Assembly (NCBI RefSeq): GCF_009766065.1
Contig: NZ_LMUE01000009.1
Coordinates: forward strand, 470,196-534,195
DNA: 64,000 bases
From: Dyella sp. S184
Lineage (GTDB): Bacteria > Pseudomonadota > Gammaproteobacteria > Xanthomonadales > Rhodanobacteraceae
Reading direction: 5' to 3'
This document shows, piece by piece, positions 44,165-53,430 of the stretch (position 1 is the first letter of the stretch; every line of letters begins with the position of its first letter). A model generated the notes under the pieces. The model searched no databases. It was not told the origin of the DNA and saw only the letters and a list, made by a program, of their open reading frames with translations. The translations under genes were made by a program, and so were the position numbers.

Positions 44165-45040
44165 TCACTCTGCGGACGAGGCCGCCGCTGCCGATTTGCG
44201 CACCGTCGGTTGACGCAATGGGCGGCGCGGCAGACGTCCATTGCGCGACAGCCGCAGCCATTGGCGCAGCGCCATCAGGCCGCCGATCGACTCGATCAGA
44301 GCCGCCGGCACCCAGGTGATCACGCCGCCGATCAACTGACCGGTCAGCACGTTGAAAGTGAACGCACGGCCGCAGATCTCGAAGATCGGATAAAGATCGG
44401 CCTTGGAAAACGTCACGATGGCGCCGGCGAGGATCTGCGGCGTCATGGTGACCGCGGGCGACAGCACACGCAGGCCAGCCGTCATCCGCCCCGGCGGATG
44501 CGGCCGGTGATCGAGCACCAGCGACCAGTACGCGAACCCGCTGATCAGCATCGTCCAGTTCATGAAGCGATAGATCCGCCAGTCCAGCATCGCCAGCGTC
44601 TGCAGTGACGGAATCAGCCAGATCAGCACGAACGTGACGAACAACAGCGTCGCCACCACCGGGTTCAGGATCACTCCGCTGATCAGCCGCCACGGCCACG
44701 ATCGCTGCAGCGGCCGCAGCATGCGCAGCCGCCATGCCAGCGGCAAACCCGCACGCAGCACGCTGGCAGGATAGGAGGTGACGATCAGCAACGGCGCCAG
44801 ATGATGCAGCAGCAACTGCTGGATCCGGTGCATGAAGAACTCATGCTCAGCGTAGTAATCCAGATAGGTCTGCAGCGACAGGTAGATGATCGCCATGCCA
44901 ATCCAGAACACCAGCTTGCGACTGAAGCTCACTGACAGGCGCCGGCTGCCGCGCACGTACAGCACGCAGGTCGACAGGAAGATCGCGAGGAACACCCACG
45001 AAAACTCCCACGGCACCATCCATTTCAACAACGTTGCCAT
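44165..45040 (-). CDS. CtaG-type cytochrome oxidase assembly membrane protein
   Basis: The 291-residue integral membrane protein with about seven helices matches the Caa3_CtaG family, which helps insert copper into haem-copper oxidases. Histidine-rich helices (HEFFMHRIQQLLLHHLAPLL, LDHRPHPPGR) could bind copper. The ATG at 45040 is used; a GTG lies one codon upstream. It neighbours SCO and PCu(A)C on the opposite strand. Confidence 0.88.
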   Translation of the reverse strand: MATLLKWMVPWEFSWVFLAIFLSTCVLYVRGSRRLSVSFSRKLVFWIGMAIIYLSLQTYLDYYAEHEFFMHRIQQLLLHHLAPLLIVTSYPASVLRAGLPLAWRLRMLRPLQRSWPWRLISGVILNPVVATLLFVTFVLIWLIPSLQTLAMLDWRIYRFMNWTMLISGFAYWSLVLDHRPHPPGRMTAGLRVLSPAVTMTPQILAGAIVTFSKADLYPIFEICGRAFTFNVLTGQLIGGVITWVPAALIESIGGLMALRQWLRLSRNGRLPRRPLRQPTVRKSAAAASSAE

Positions 45041-45163
45041 CACGTCAGTACACCAGTGACCCGACTCGACCCGAATTCCGTCTGCGACCGCCCAGCATAG
45101 TGCCGTACACGCAGCATGCCTTGCGGCAGATTGCCGCTCACCGGCCCCGCATGAAGTTCGCGA

Positions 45164-47080
45164 TCATCTGCGCTGGCGGCTGTGACGGCTGCGGCGCCAA
45201 CCGTAAAGCAGCCCGATCAGCACCACCAGTATCGGCACCAGCACGATGTTGAGGACTTTCACGCGCAACCCGAGTGCGTCGATCTCGGCGTTGAGCTGGT
45301 GCTGCACGTCGCGCAACTCCTTGTTGATCGCGAGCTGGCGCTGACGGAACTGTTCGATCTCCTGGCGCTGCTCGGCAGTGGCGGTGCTGCCAGCGCTGCC
45401 CTTGGCTGGTTGCAACTCGTCCAGGCGGCGCCGGGTCTCGGCCAGCTCCTGCTCCAGCTCCTGCTCTTTCTGCAGGAATTTCTGATCGGCGACGTTGCGC
45501 AGTGCCTGCACCCGCGTGAAGGGATGCTGCGAGGTAGAACGGCCACGGATCGACAGCAGCGCCGAAGAGCCGCTGAGGTTGTCGACCAGATTGGTGACGA
45601 AATCCCCGTTGTTGGCGAATACCTGCATCATCGTCTGACCGAGCAGGGTCTGCGGCTCCACCCACAGCCGGTCGCTGAGCAGGTCGGTATCGGCCACCAG
45701 GAGCACCTCGGCATTCGGCGCGGAATGGGCCAGGTGCCCCGGCTGCCTGGCACGCTCCGGAAACGCGCTGCCGAACGTGCCGCGCAGGCGCGCCGCCAGC
45801 ACATAGTGCGCGTTGTCCGGCCGGTAGCCCTGCAGCAGCGTGGTTGGATCGTTGCTCGCATCCAGCACCCGCTGGGTCGGCACCACTTCCGCATCGGCGC
45901 TGCTCTGCAGCAAGGGGACCAGTCGCGTATGCGCGTCCGGCGCAAGGTCAAAGTAGCCGATGGTGGATACATTGATGCGCTGCAGGCTGGCGGTGATGGC
46001 CTCGTTGCGGTTCAGCTCCTGCGCACCCAGGGCGAGCATCGCCGGATGGTTGAAACTGCTGCCAGCCAGCTCGATCGGCAATGCAAGTGTGCGGTCCAGC
46101 ACCACCTTGTGCGGGTCATAGAGCACCCCCCAAGCCGCAAACAACCGCGGCAAGTCCGAACTGTGATCGGGGAACGTGGCACTGTCAGCGGCGAACGGAG
46201 TCGTGTCGAGCTCCGCATCAGGATCGACGAAGACCGCCAGATGGCCACCACGCAACACGTATTGGTCGATCGCATATTGCGCATCGAGTGACAGCTGCTT
46301 GGGGTGGATCAGCAGCAATACCTTGGTGCTGTCGTCGACATGCTGCAGCGTCGACGCATCCAGCATTTTCACGTCGAATAGCTGGTCGAGCTGTTGGAGC
46401 ACCGTCCATGCTGGCTGGCCAAGCGCCGGATTGCCCGCGACCGGCAGCGAGCTGATCACGCCGATTGACGGCTTGTTGACCTGGTTCAGTTCGTACAGCA
46501 ACTTAGCGATGTCGTATTCGAGAAACGCCTCCCGCGCCGGATCGAAGAACGGGATCGCCAGCGTCCTGTCCGGCACACGATCTTCGGTGGAGTCCCCGTC
46601 GGCACCTCCGGCCATGGCGCTGCCAACCAGGCCAAAGAACACCCGCTCACCGTTGCTGCCGCCATTGGCCGCGGTCAAGCCGCCACCTTCGGCGCTGGCC
46701 TCATCGTCGGAATATGGCACCGGATCGATCACCTGCAGCCGGATGCGACCATGCGAGCGCGCGACTATTTCCTGCAACATCTCGTTCACGCGCTGCTCGT
46801 AGCTGCGCAGCTGGGGCAGATCGCGGGTGGCGTGATCGGAGAAATACAGCGTAAGTCGCAACGGCCGCTGCAGCGTATCGACGATGTGCAGCGTGCCCGG
46901 GGTCAGCGTGTAGAGCTGATCGGTCGTGAGATCGATGCGCGTTGCGTGCAGCCAGCGGCTGCTGACCACGATCAGTGGCACGAAGATCACTACCAGCAGC
47001 ACCAGCGAGGCATACAACATGGTGCGCCGGGTGAAGCGCAATGATTGGGAAAACAGGCGTAACAGCTGCTGACGGATCAT
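45164..47080 (-). CDS. GldG-like ABC transporter auxiliary protein
   Basis: The 638-residue protein has one membrane helix near each end (about 20-42 and 605-625). A large extracytoplasmic region of the ABC-type uncharacterised transport (GldG) family lies between, with IDLTTDQLYTLTPGT, LPQLRSYEQRVNEML and IGVISSLP. A coiled coil (about 525-600) precedes the last helix. It is third in an operon with an ATPase and a permease. Such systems occur in many non-gliding bacteria; the cargo is unknown. Confidence 0.85.
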   Translation of the reverse strand: MIRQQLLRLFSQSLRFTRRTMLYASLVLLVVIFVPLIVVSSRWLHATRIDLTTDQLYTLTPGTLHIVDTLQRPLRLTLYFSDHATRDLPQLRSYEQRVNEMLQEIVARSHGRIRLQVIDPVPYSDDEASAEGGGLTAANGGSNGERVFFGLVGSAMAGGADGDSTEDRVPDRTLAIPFFDPAREAFLEYDIAKLLYELNQVNKPSIGVISSLPVAGNPALGQPAWTVLQQLDQLFDVKMLDASTLQHVDDSTKVLLLIHPKQLSLDAQYAIDQYVLRGGHLAVFVDPDAELDTTPFAADSATFPDHSSDLPRLFAAWGVLYDPHKVVLDRTLALPIELAGSSFNHPAMLALGAQELNRNEAITASLQRINVSTIGYFDLAPDAHTRLVPLLQSSADAEVVPTQRVLDASNDPTTLLQGYRPDNAHYVLAARLRGTFGSAFPERARQPGHLAHSAPNAEVLLVADTDLLSDRLWVEPQTLLGQTMMQVFANNGDFVTNLVDNLSGSSALLSIRGRSTSQHPFTRVQALRNVADQKFLQKEQELEQELAETRRRLDELQPAKGSAGSTATAEQRQEIEQFRQRQLAINKELRDVQHQLNAEIDALGLRVKVLNIVLVPILVVLIGLLYGWRRSRHSRQRR

Positions 47081-47083
47081 GGC

Positions 47084-47818
47084 TCAGCGTGTCCGCTTCA
47101 GATCAAGCAGCAGCACGCCAGCGGTCAGCCAACCGATCATGCTGAGCAGGAAATACAGCAGGTCACGTACATCGAGTACCCCACGGGCGATCGCCGTGAA
47201 ATGCCGGAGCATGGACAGGTGCGCCACGCCATTGATCAGCCTGCGCGGCAGCGTGCCCTGGAAGAAGTCCAGCACCTGCGGCTGCCCGGCCAGCAGCAGC
47301 AGCACGCACACCACCGCCGTGAGGATGAACGCCACCACCTGGCTGCTGGTCAACGCCGACAGGCAGGCGCCGATTGCAATGAAGCTGCCGGCCATCAGCC
47401 AGCTGCCAAGATAGCCAGCCAGGATCACGCCGTTATCCGGTGATCCCAGGTAGTTGACGGTGATCCAGATCGGAAACGTCAGCACCAGCGCCAGCCCGAT
47501 GAACAGCCATGCTGCCAGGAACTTGCCCAGCATCGCCTGCCATAGGGTCAACGGCAGCGTCAGCAAGAGTTCAAGTGTGCCGCCCTTGGCTTCCTCCGCC
47601 CACATGCGCATGGTGATCGCCGGCACCAGGATCAGGTATAGCCAGGGGTGCATCACGAAGAACGGTTGCAGGTCGGCTTGCCCACGCTCGTAGAAATCGC
47701 CCGCATAGAACGTGAGGATGCCAGCCAGCACCAGGAAAATCACCAGGAATACATACGCCACCGGCGTCACGAAATAACTGCGCAACTCGCGCCGCATCAC
47801 GGCGTTGACCGGACTCAT
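47084..47818 (-). CDS. ABC transporter permease (GldF-like)
   Basis: The 244-residue membrane protein with six helices is of the ABC-2 type (VMRRELRSYFVTPVAYVFL, MRMWAEEAKGGTLELLLTLP). It overlaps the ATPase gene by the ATGA at 47815 and ends three bases before the GldG-like gene, so all three are one transcript and one complex. Confidence 0.9.
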   Translation of the reverse strand: MSPVNAVMRRELRSYFVTPVAYVFLVIFLVLAGILTFYAGDFYERGQADLQPFFVMHPWLYLILVPAITMRMWAEEAKGGTLELLLTLPLTLWQAMLGKFLAAWLFIGLALVLTFPIWITVNYLGSPDNGVILAGYLGSWLMAGSFIAIGACLSALTSSQVVAFILTAVVCVLLLLAGQPQVLDFFQGTLPRRLINGVAHLSMLRHFTAIARGVLDVRDLLYFLLSMIGWLTAGVLLLDLKRTR

Positions 47819-48765
47819 GCCCGCCCCCCCGTCAAAGCACCGGTACCGCCGTTAGTCGTGATCTGACGGAATACCTCGTCGAGACGGCCACGCTCCAGCT
47901 GGATCTCCGATACCTCCAGACCCTGCTCACGCAGCAGCGTTTCAACCGGCTCCAGGATCCGTTCACCCGGCTTCGGAAACACCGTGATGCGACCATCCAG
48001 CGGATCGACCTCGATCGCCGCCACCTGCGGCAGGCGCCCCAGCATTTCCTGCGACATGCCGCTGCCCGGCGCGCTGAACGACACCGCGCCGTGGTAACGC
48101 GAACGCTGCTCCAGTTCGGCCGGCGTGGCATCCGCCATCAACTTGCCACGGGCGATGATCACCACCCGGTTGCACAGTGCGTGCACTTCTTCCAGCAAGT
48201 GGGTGGATATCAGGATCGTGCGCTCGCGCGCCATCATGTCGATCAGCTGGCGCACGGCGTGCTTCTGGTTCGGGTCGAGGCCGTCGGTCGGCTCGTCCAG
48301 CATCAGCACCGGCGGGTCGTGCAGGATCGCCTGGGCCAGCCCCACGCGCCGGCGCAGGCCTTTCGACAAAGTCTCGATGCACAGTTCCAGCACTTCCTCC
48401 AGCTGCAGCCGATGGATCACCTCGTCGAAGCGTCGATAGCCGGCATCCGCGTTGAATCCACGCATGCGGACGATGAACTGCAGAAACTCGCGCACGGTCA
48501 TCTCGCCATAACTCGGCGCGCCCTCTGGCAAGTAACCAAGGGCACGTTTCGCCTTCAGCGGCTCGCGCACGACGTCGTACCCACAGACGCGTGCCGTGCC
48601 CGAGGTAGGCACAAGGAAACCGGCGATCATGCGCATCGCGGTGGACTTGCCGGCACCGTTGGGGCCCAGCAGGCCAAGCACCTGGCCCGGTTCGACGCGG
48701 ATACTCAGCGCATCCACCGCAGTCAGGTTGCCATAGCATCGGGTGAGCTGGTCGGTTTCGATCAT
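47815..48765 (-). CDS. ABC transporter ATP-binding protein (GldA-like)
   Basis: The 316-residue ATPase has Walker A GLLGPNGAGKST, Walker B VLMLDEPTDGLDP and a signature loop read here as LSKGLRRRVGLAQA (LSKGL replacing LSGGQ, common in ABC-2 exporters). The C-terminal third is the GldA/NodI-like extension. ATG 48765 is chosen because the ABC fold begins there; the frame is open to 48852. Confidence 0.9.
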   Translation of the reverse strand: MIETDQLTRCYGNLTAVDALSIRVEPGQVLGLLGPNGAGKSTAMRMIAGFLVPTSGTARVCGYDVVREPLKAKRALGYLPEGAPSYGEMTVREFLQFIVRMRGFNADAGYRRFDEVIHRLQLEEVLELCIETLSKGLRRRVGLAQAILHDPPVLMLDEPTDGLDPNQKHAVRQLIDMMARERTILISTHLLEEVHALCNRVVIIARGKLMADATPAELEQRSRYHGAVSFSAPGSGMSQEMLGRLPQVAAIEVDPLDGRITVFPKPGERILEPVETLLREQGLEVSEIQLERGRLDEVFRQITTNGGTGALTGGRA

Positions 48766-48910
48766 ATCCGGTGGAAAGTTGTGGCGAAACGCGCCGTCAA
48801 TTGCCGGCAAACGTGGCTGCAGCGTCGCAGGTCGTCCAGCAATGTACCGCAAGACACTCTGGAAGTTCGGCAGCAGTTGGTGTGTCCGTGGACTGTCTGC
48901 CGCCGATAAA

Positions 48911-48943
48911 GAAAAGGCCCTTCCGCTATGGAAGGGCCTTTCG
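48911..48943 (-). terminator. Intrinsic terminator of the SRPBCC-like gene
   Basis: AAAGGCCCTTCC and GGAAGGGCCTTT form a perfect 12-bp stem around a 5-base loop. On the minus strand it is followed by TCTTTAT, so it ends the gene that stops at 48965; on the plus strand the tail is only TTTCG. Confidence 0.85.
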
Positions 48944-48964
48944 ATTCTGCAACCAATCTACAAC

Positions 48965-50356
48965 TTACTGGGCGGCGCTGGCGGCCGCGGCCGGTGCTGC
49001 TGCCGTGCTGGCCGGAGCCGGGGCTGTGCCGGCTGGAGCTGGAGCCGTGCCGGAAGCCGCCGGTGCACCGGTATCGGGTGATGGCGGCTGGATTCCCGCC
49101 TCCTGCTCCGGCGTCTGCGTCGGCGCATTGGTGATCGGCAGATAGACTTCGTACTTGGCGTAGCTGGTGATGTTGCCGCCAGCGTCCTTCACTTCCGGCT
49201 TGGCCAGGATGTCGTAAGGCCGGTTGACCACGTCATCGAACGTGTAGCCGTGGGTCTGCGCATAGGCCTTCAGCTCGTCGCGCGTCTGCGGTACGCCAGC
49301 GAAGGTACCGTTCCATACACCCTTGAGTGCCGCACCACCAAACGCCAGCGTGGCGCGTACATCACTATCCACCACCACACGGCCGAAGCGATCGCGGCTA
49401 CCCGGCGTCAAGGCTGCGGCACTGGCAGCATCAGCCGCCGTGCTGGCTTCCGCCGGCGCCCCGGACGCATCCAGCGCAGGCGGCGTCGGCGCGGTGAGCT
49501 GCTCGCTCTGCCCATTGACGGTCAGTGTGCTCGAGTCGATCGGTAGCGCCACGTCAAAGCTGTAGGTCTGGTCGCCGTAGTTGGTGGTGAACAGGATGCG
49601 CGGACCGGTCACGTTCACGCCAAGCTTCTTGGCGGCCGCCTGGATCTGGCTGATGGCCTTGTTGGTAGCGTCATCCAGACCGTCCAGACCGTCCTTGCGT
49701 GCCATCGAGGTGGATACCAGCAGCACAGGCGTCTGCTGGGTCTGCACGATGTACGGAATCAGCGTGCTGTAGTCGATATTCGGCACGCCAGCCAGCACAT
49801 CTTGCAGCTTGTTCATGCTGAACTGAATGAATGCGTCGGGATCGCCATGGATGTACATGCTGGAAAACCGGTTGATCAAGTTCCAACCGTAGGCCACGTC
49901 ATACGACCAGGTCACCTGGGTCAGCTGTCCACGGCTGCCCTGACGCTCCAGGTCCAGCGTGAAGTGCTTGTCCATGCCACGCCAGCCGTTGTCCAGATTC
50001 CAGACAATGCTGGCCTTCTTTGTGTTGCTGTCGATCTTGTCGAAATCCGGATCGGCGCTGGCGACGGTCAGGCCGCCATCACCGACCTTGGGATCGGTGC
50101 TGCTCCAGCTGACTTCGGCGCCCGGGCCATAACCCTTGCCGGAAAACGTGAACTGCATTTTCGGATCATACGAGCGCAGCACGACGTAGTCCGGCAGCCG
50201 GTGGAAGTTGTCGAGCATGTCGTAGACCTGGCGCAAGTCCTTGCCGATCACCAGCTGGCGTTCCACATGACCGCTGCCGGGCATGACCACGGCCGCCAAG
50301 ACACCGATCACCGCAACGATGACCAGGGCAACAAGAAATTCAAGGACACGCATCAT
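48965..50356 (-). CDS. Membrane-anchored SRPBCC-like protein
   Basis: The 463-residue protein has one N-terminal helix (FLVALVIVAVIGVLAAVVM), then a region resembling polyketide cyclase/SRPBCC lipid-binding folds (HVERQLVIGKDLRQVYDMLD, QFTFSGKGYGPGAEVSW). A second lobe carries a GyrI-like look (TFAGVPQTRDELKAYAQTHG) and the C-terminal 40 residues are Ala/Pro-rich. It probably binds a hydrophobic ligand in the periplasm. A strong terminator follows. It has no obvious operon partner. Confidence 0.75.
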   Translation of the reverse strand: MMRVLEFLVALVIVAVIGVLAAVVMPGSGHVERQLVIGKDLRQVYDMLDNFHRLPDYVVLRSYDPKMQFTFSGKGYGPGAEVSWSSTDPKVGDGGLTVASADPDFDKIDSNTKKASIVWNLDNGWRGMDKHFTLDLERQGSRGQLTQVTWSYDVAYGWNLINRFSSMYIHGDPDAFIQFSMNKLQDVLAGVPNIDYSTLIPYIVQTQQTPVLLVSTSMARKDGLDGLDDATNKAISQIQAAAKKLGVNVTGPRILFTTNYGDQTYSFDVALPIDSSTLTVNGQSEQLTAPTPPALDASGAPAEASTAADAASAAALTPGSRDRFGRVVVDSDVRATLAFGGAALKGVWNGTFAGVPQTRDELKAYAQTHGYTFDDVVNRPYDILAKPEVKDAGGNITSYAKYEVYLPITNAPTQTPEQEAGIQPPSPDTGAPAASGTAPAPAGTAPAPASTAAAPAAAASAAQ

Positions 50357-50627
50357 TCCAGAGTTCTCCGAGCGTCTCTACGCCATACCTAAAGTGTCGC
50401 CCCAAGCGCCACACGCGCCTGCCCGAAGAGTCGTTCCGAGGGCCGTGGCAGGGGGTCGGCAAATGCCGAAGCTATGGATGTTACTTGCTCGCGGGCTGGA
50501 ACGCTATCCGCGATTGCCCGTGCTTCTGGAAGGCCAAAAAACGGGTTACAACAGGTATCGAACACCATATGGCGCCATCACGCAACGCAACAAAAATGGC
50601 GCCCTGCCGCAGCGCGTGCGGCGCACC

Positions 50628-51269
50628 TCAGACGATCCCCATCTCCAGCGCCTTCAGCACGGCACGGGTACGGTCGCGTACGCCCAGCTTGGAAAGAATG
50701 TTGGAAACGTGATTTTTCACCGTCCCCTCGGCCACCTTGAGCGAATTGGCGATTTCCTTGTTGCTGTAGCCGCCGGACAGCAGCCGCAGGATCTCGGTCT
50801 CGCGCTCGGTCAGCGGATCGGGCTGCTCCAGGCTGGTGAAATGATTCTGCATCCGCGACACCCCCGCCATCAGGCGCTGGGTGACCATCGGCGCCACCAG
50901 CGAGCCGCCTGCGGCCACCGTGCGCACGGCTTCCACCAGCTGCTCCAGCGAGACGTCTTTCAGCAGGTAACCGCGCGCACCGGCCTTGAGGCCCTGCAGC
51001 ACCAGCTGGTCGTCATCGAACGTGGTGAGGATGATGGTCGGCGGCAGCTCGTTGCGCGCCGACAGCGCCTGCAGCACTTCCAGCCCGCTCATGTTCGGCA
51101 TGCGCAGGTCCAGCAGCACCACATCGGGCTTGATCCGTGGAATGTCCTGCACCGCCTGCGCGCCATCGGCACATTCAGCTATCACGCGGATATCTTCGGC
51201 CAGATCCAGCAGCGAACGAACGCCCTGGCGCACCAGATTCTGGTCGTCGACGAGACAAACGGAGATCAT
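50628..51269 (-). CDS. NarL/DesR-type response regulator
   Basis: The 213-residue protein has a receiver domain (acidic VDDQ near residue 9, phosphoacceptor Asp in VVLLDLRMP, Lys in YLLKDV) and a LuxR-type HTH (LTERETEILRLLSGGYSNKE, then VKNHVSNILSKLGVRDR). It is the likely partner of the histidine kinase upstream, though the 106-base gap between them is larger than usual and may contain a second promoter. Confidence 0.92.
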   Translation of the reverse strand: MISVCLVDDQNLVRQGVRSLLDLAEDIRVIAECADGAQAVQDIPRIKPDVVLLDLRMPNMSGLEVLQALSARNELPPTIILTTFDDDQLVLQGLKAGARGYLLKDVSLEQLVEAVRTVAAGGSLVAPMVTQRLMAGVSRMQNHFTSLEQPDPLTERETEILRLLSGGYSNKEIANSLKVAEGTVKNHVSNILSKLGVRDRTRAVLKALEMGIV

Positions 51270-51375
51270 CGCGAATCCTCGGACAAACGTGGTTCATGGG
51301 GTGGCACGGGCAACCGGCGGAATAGGTCGCGCCCAGCAACGACACATTCTCGCATGCTGGAGCGCTCACCCAACA

Positions 51376-52605
51376 TTACGACACACTGAGTGCCGGCGGT
51401 TCAAACCGCGTCGGCGCATGCGCCAGCGCGGTGTGTTCGCCCAGCGGCAAGCGCACGGTCAATGCAAAACCCTGGCTCATGCCAGTATCCAGCGTCACGC
51501 TGCCGCCGAACTCGGCCAGCCGTTCGCGCATGCCGGACAGGCCATTGCCCGGCTCAACCTGCTCGGCGCCACGGCCGTCGTCGCGCGCGTGCAGACCGAG
51601 CAGGCTGGCATCCGCATAGGCAAAATTGAGCCACAGGTTGCGTGCACCGGCGTGCTTGGCGGTATTCGTGATGATTTCCTGCGCGCAGCGCAACAACACC
51701 TGCGCGCGCCGCGGATCCTCCACGCTGAAACGCGGCGGCATGATCACGTGCACGTGCAGCCCGGGCACGCCTTCCGTCAGGCTGCGCAAGGCCTGGGTCA
51801 GGTCGATCGCATCATCCTGGCGCAACTCGCTGACCACTTCGCGCACATCGGCCAGCAGCAGCCTGGCCGTACTCTGCGCCTTGCGCACATGCGCACCGGC
51901 GGCTTCGTTGGTGAGGTGGCTGGCCACTTCCAGGTTCAGGCTGAGCGCGGTCAGGTGATGGCCGATCAGGTCGTGCAGGTCGCGCGCGATGCGCATGCGC
52001 TCGGCGATCCGGCTGGACTCGGCCAGCAGCGCGCGGGTGGCGCGCAGTTCAGAATTCAACCGACGCTGCCCCTCGCGCTGCTCGGCCTGCTGGCTCGCCA
52101 CCATCGAGGTGATGAAGGTCAGCGCCGAAATGCCCAGGTACATGCAGACCTGCAGGAAGGCCGTGGCGATCGTCCAACCCATGTAATTGGCGATGATCGG
52201 GATCAGCATGAGGTTCTGCATCAGCATCCAGATCAGCCCGGCAACGACGGGCAGCTGCCACGGCAGTACTACCGCAATGACCAGCATCAGCATCGCCGAC
52301 AGGCCACTTTGGCTGAACCAACCCATCGCGATCGCCGAACTGGTCAGCACCAGCAGACCGAACACCTTGATCAACTGTGGGGCGCCGCGCTGTCGCGTCA
52401 TGCTCGAGCGCCGGGTCAGCATCAGGTAGGTCAGGCCAAAAACAACGTAGGAGATGATCCAGCCCGAGATGTTCGGGTTGCTCCACAGGGCGCTGACCCG
52501 CGCCAGACTCCAGCTGCCAGGCAGCAACGGCAATGCCACGCACAAGTACGTGAACAGGCCGGCATAGCGCAGCAAGCGGGTATGGCTGAAATTGACCCAA
52601 GGCAT
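51376..52605 (-). CDS. DesK-type sensor histidine kinase
   Basis: The 409-residue protein has six predicted N-terminal membrane helices (about 10-175), then a HisKA_3 dimerisation helix with phosphoaccepting His (ARDLHDLIGHHLTALSLNLE) and an HATPase domain (ITNTAKHAGARNLW, DDGRGAEQ, NGLSGMRERL). The architecture equals DesK-like membrane-state sensors. ATG 52605 is chosen over a GTG at 52632. The signal is unknown. Confidence 0.9.
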   Translation of the reverse strand: MPWVNFSHTRLLRYAGLFTYLCVALPLLPGSWSLARVSALWSNPNISGWIISYVVFGLTYLMLTRRSSMTRQRGAPQLIKVFGLLVLTSSAIAMGWFSQSGLSAMLMLVIAVVLPWQLPVVAGLIWMLMQNLMLIPIIANYMGWTIATAFLQVCMYLGISALTFITSMVASQQAEQREGQRRLNSELRATRALLAESSRIAERMRIARDLHDLIGHHLTALSLNLEVASHLTNEAAGAHVRKAQSTARLLLADVREVVSELRQDDAIDLTQALRSLTEGVPGLHVHVIMPPRFSVEDPRRAQVLLRCAQEIITNTAKHAGARNLWLNFAYADASLLGLHARDDGRGAEQVEPGNGLSGMRERLAEFGGSVTLDTGMSQGFALTVRLPLGEHTALAHAPTRFEPPALSVS

Positions 52606-52687
52606 CCCGGCATCATAGGCGAGCTTAGTCACCGTGCAATGCGCGATAAGTCATGCATGGCTGTTGTGCCAGCCATGCCTGCCGTCG

Positions 52688-52705
52688 TTTTACAAAGCTT
52701 TTACA
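52688..52705. promoter_or_regulatory. Direct repeat TTTTACA between kinase and GNAT genes
   Basis: TTTTACA occurs at 52688-52694 and 52699-52705, one helical turn apart, in the intergenic gap between divergent genes. The spacing suits two protomers of a regulator on one face of the helix, for example the nearby NarL-type protein. A CATAAT at 52743 may be the -10 box of the GNAT gene. Confidence 0.35.
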
Positions 52706-52809
52706 TGTGCCATTGCGAGATGTACGGGCAACGGCCGCATGTCATAATGAACCATTGCGCGAGGCCGCTGGTCGACCTTGTCCCCGAATCCATCATTGCG
52801 GAGCAACGA

Positions 52810-53430
52810 ATGGCCCTTGCCATCCGCGACGTGCGCGAGCACGACCTGGATGCCGTACTGGCGCTCAACAACGCTGCCGGTCGCTCCATCCTCGCCCTCG
52901 ACGCTACACAGTTGCGCTATTTCTACGAGCACGCTGACTATTTCCGCGTCGCCGAAATCGACGGTCACTTGGCCGGCTTCCTGATCGCACTGCGCGAAGG
53001 CGGCGAATACACCAGCCCCAATTACTGCTGGTTCGCCGCGCATTACCCGCAGTTCGTCTATATCGATCGCATCGTGATCGCGAACGCTTACCATCGCCAC
53101 GGTCTTGGTCGCATCTTCTATTGCGATGTGCACAGCTACGCCGAAGTGCGCGTGCCACTGCTCACCTGCGAAGTATTCCTGGAGCCGCGCGATGACGTAG
53201 TGGTGCTGTTCCACGGCACCTACGGCTTCCAGGAAGTCGGCCAGCAGCGCATGGGCGAGCACGGGCCACAGGTCAGCCTGCTGGCCAGGGACCTGCCCAG
53301 CTACGCCTATGTCCGCGACACCTGGCTCGAGCACGGCGGCCTGCCGGACGTACCCTGGCTGGCCGAGCGCGATCGCTCTTCCGTCTTTAATTCCACCCCG
53401 CGCCGCCTCGCCGGAGAGCGGCGCCCATGA
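52810..53430 (+). CDS. GNAT family N-acetyltransferase
   Basis: The 206-residue acetyltransferase has the acetyl-CoA binding segment in IDRIVIANAYHRHGLGRIFY (the R-x-x-G-x-G/A loop region) and the downstream EVFLEPRDDVVVLFHGTYGF. The substrate is unknown. GGAG lies six bases before the ATG at 52810. Its stop overlaps the minC start by four bases, so it is co-expressed with the min operon. Confidence 0.85.
   Translation: MALAIRDVREHDLDAVLALNNAAGRSILALDATQLRYFYEHADYFRVAEIDGHLAGFLIALREGGEYTSPNYCWFAAHYPQFVYIDRIVIANAYHRHGLGRIFYCDVHSYAEVRVPLLTCEVFLEPRDDVVVLFHGTYGFQEVGQQRMGEHGPQVSLLARDLPSYAYVRDTWLEHGGLPDVPWLAERDRSSVFNSTPRRLAGERRP

Noticed and set aside
50570..50627. Terminator for the response regulator gene
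   Set aside because: GCCGCA/TGCGGC forms a 6-bp stem and an ATTTTTG lies nearby, but they are separated by AGGGCGCC and the structure is weak.
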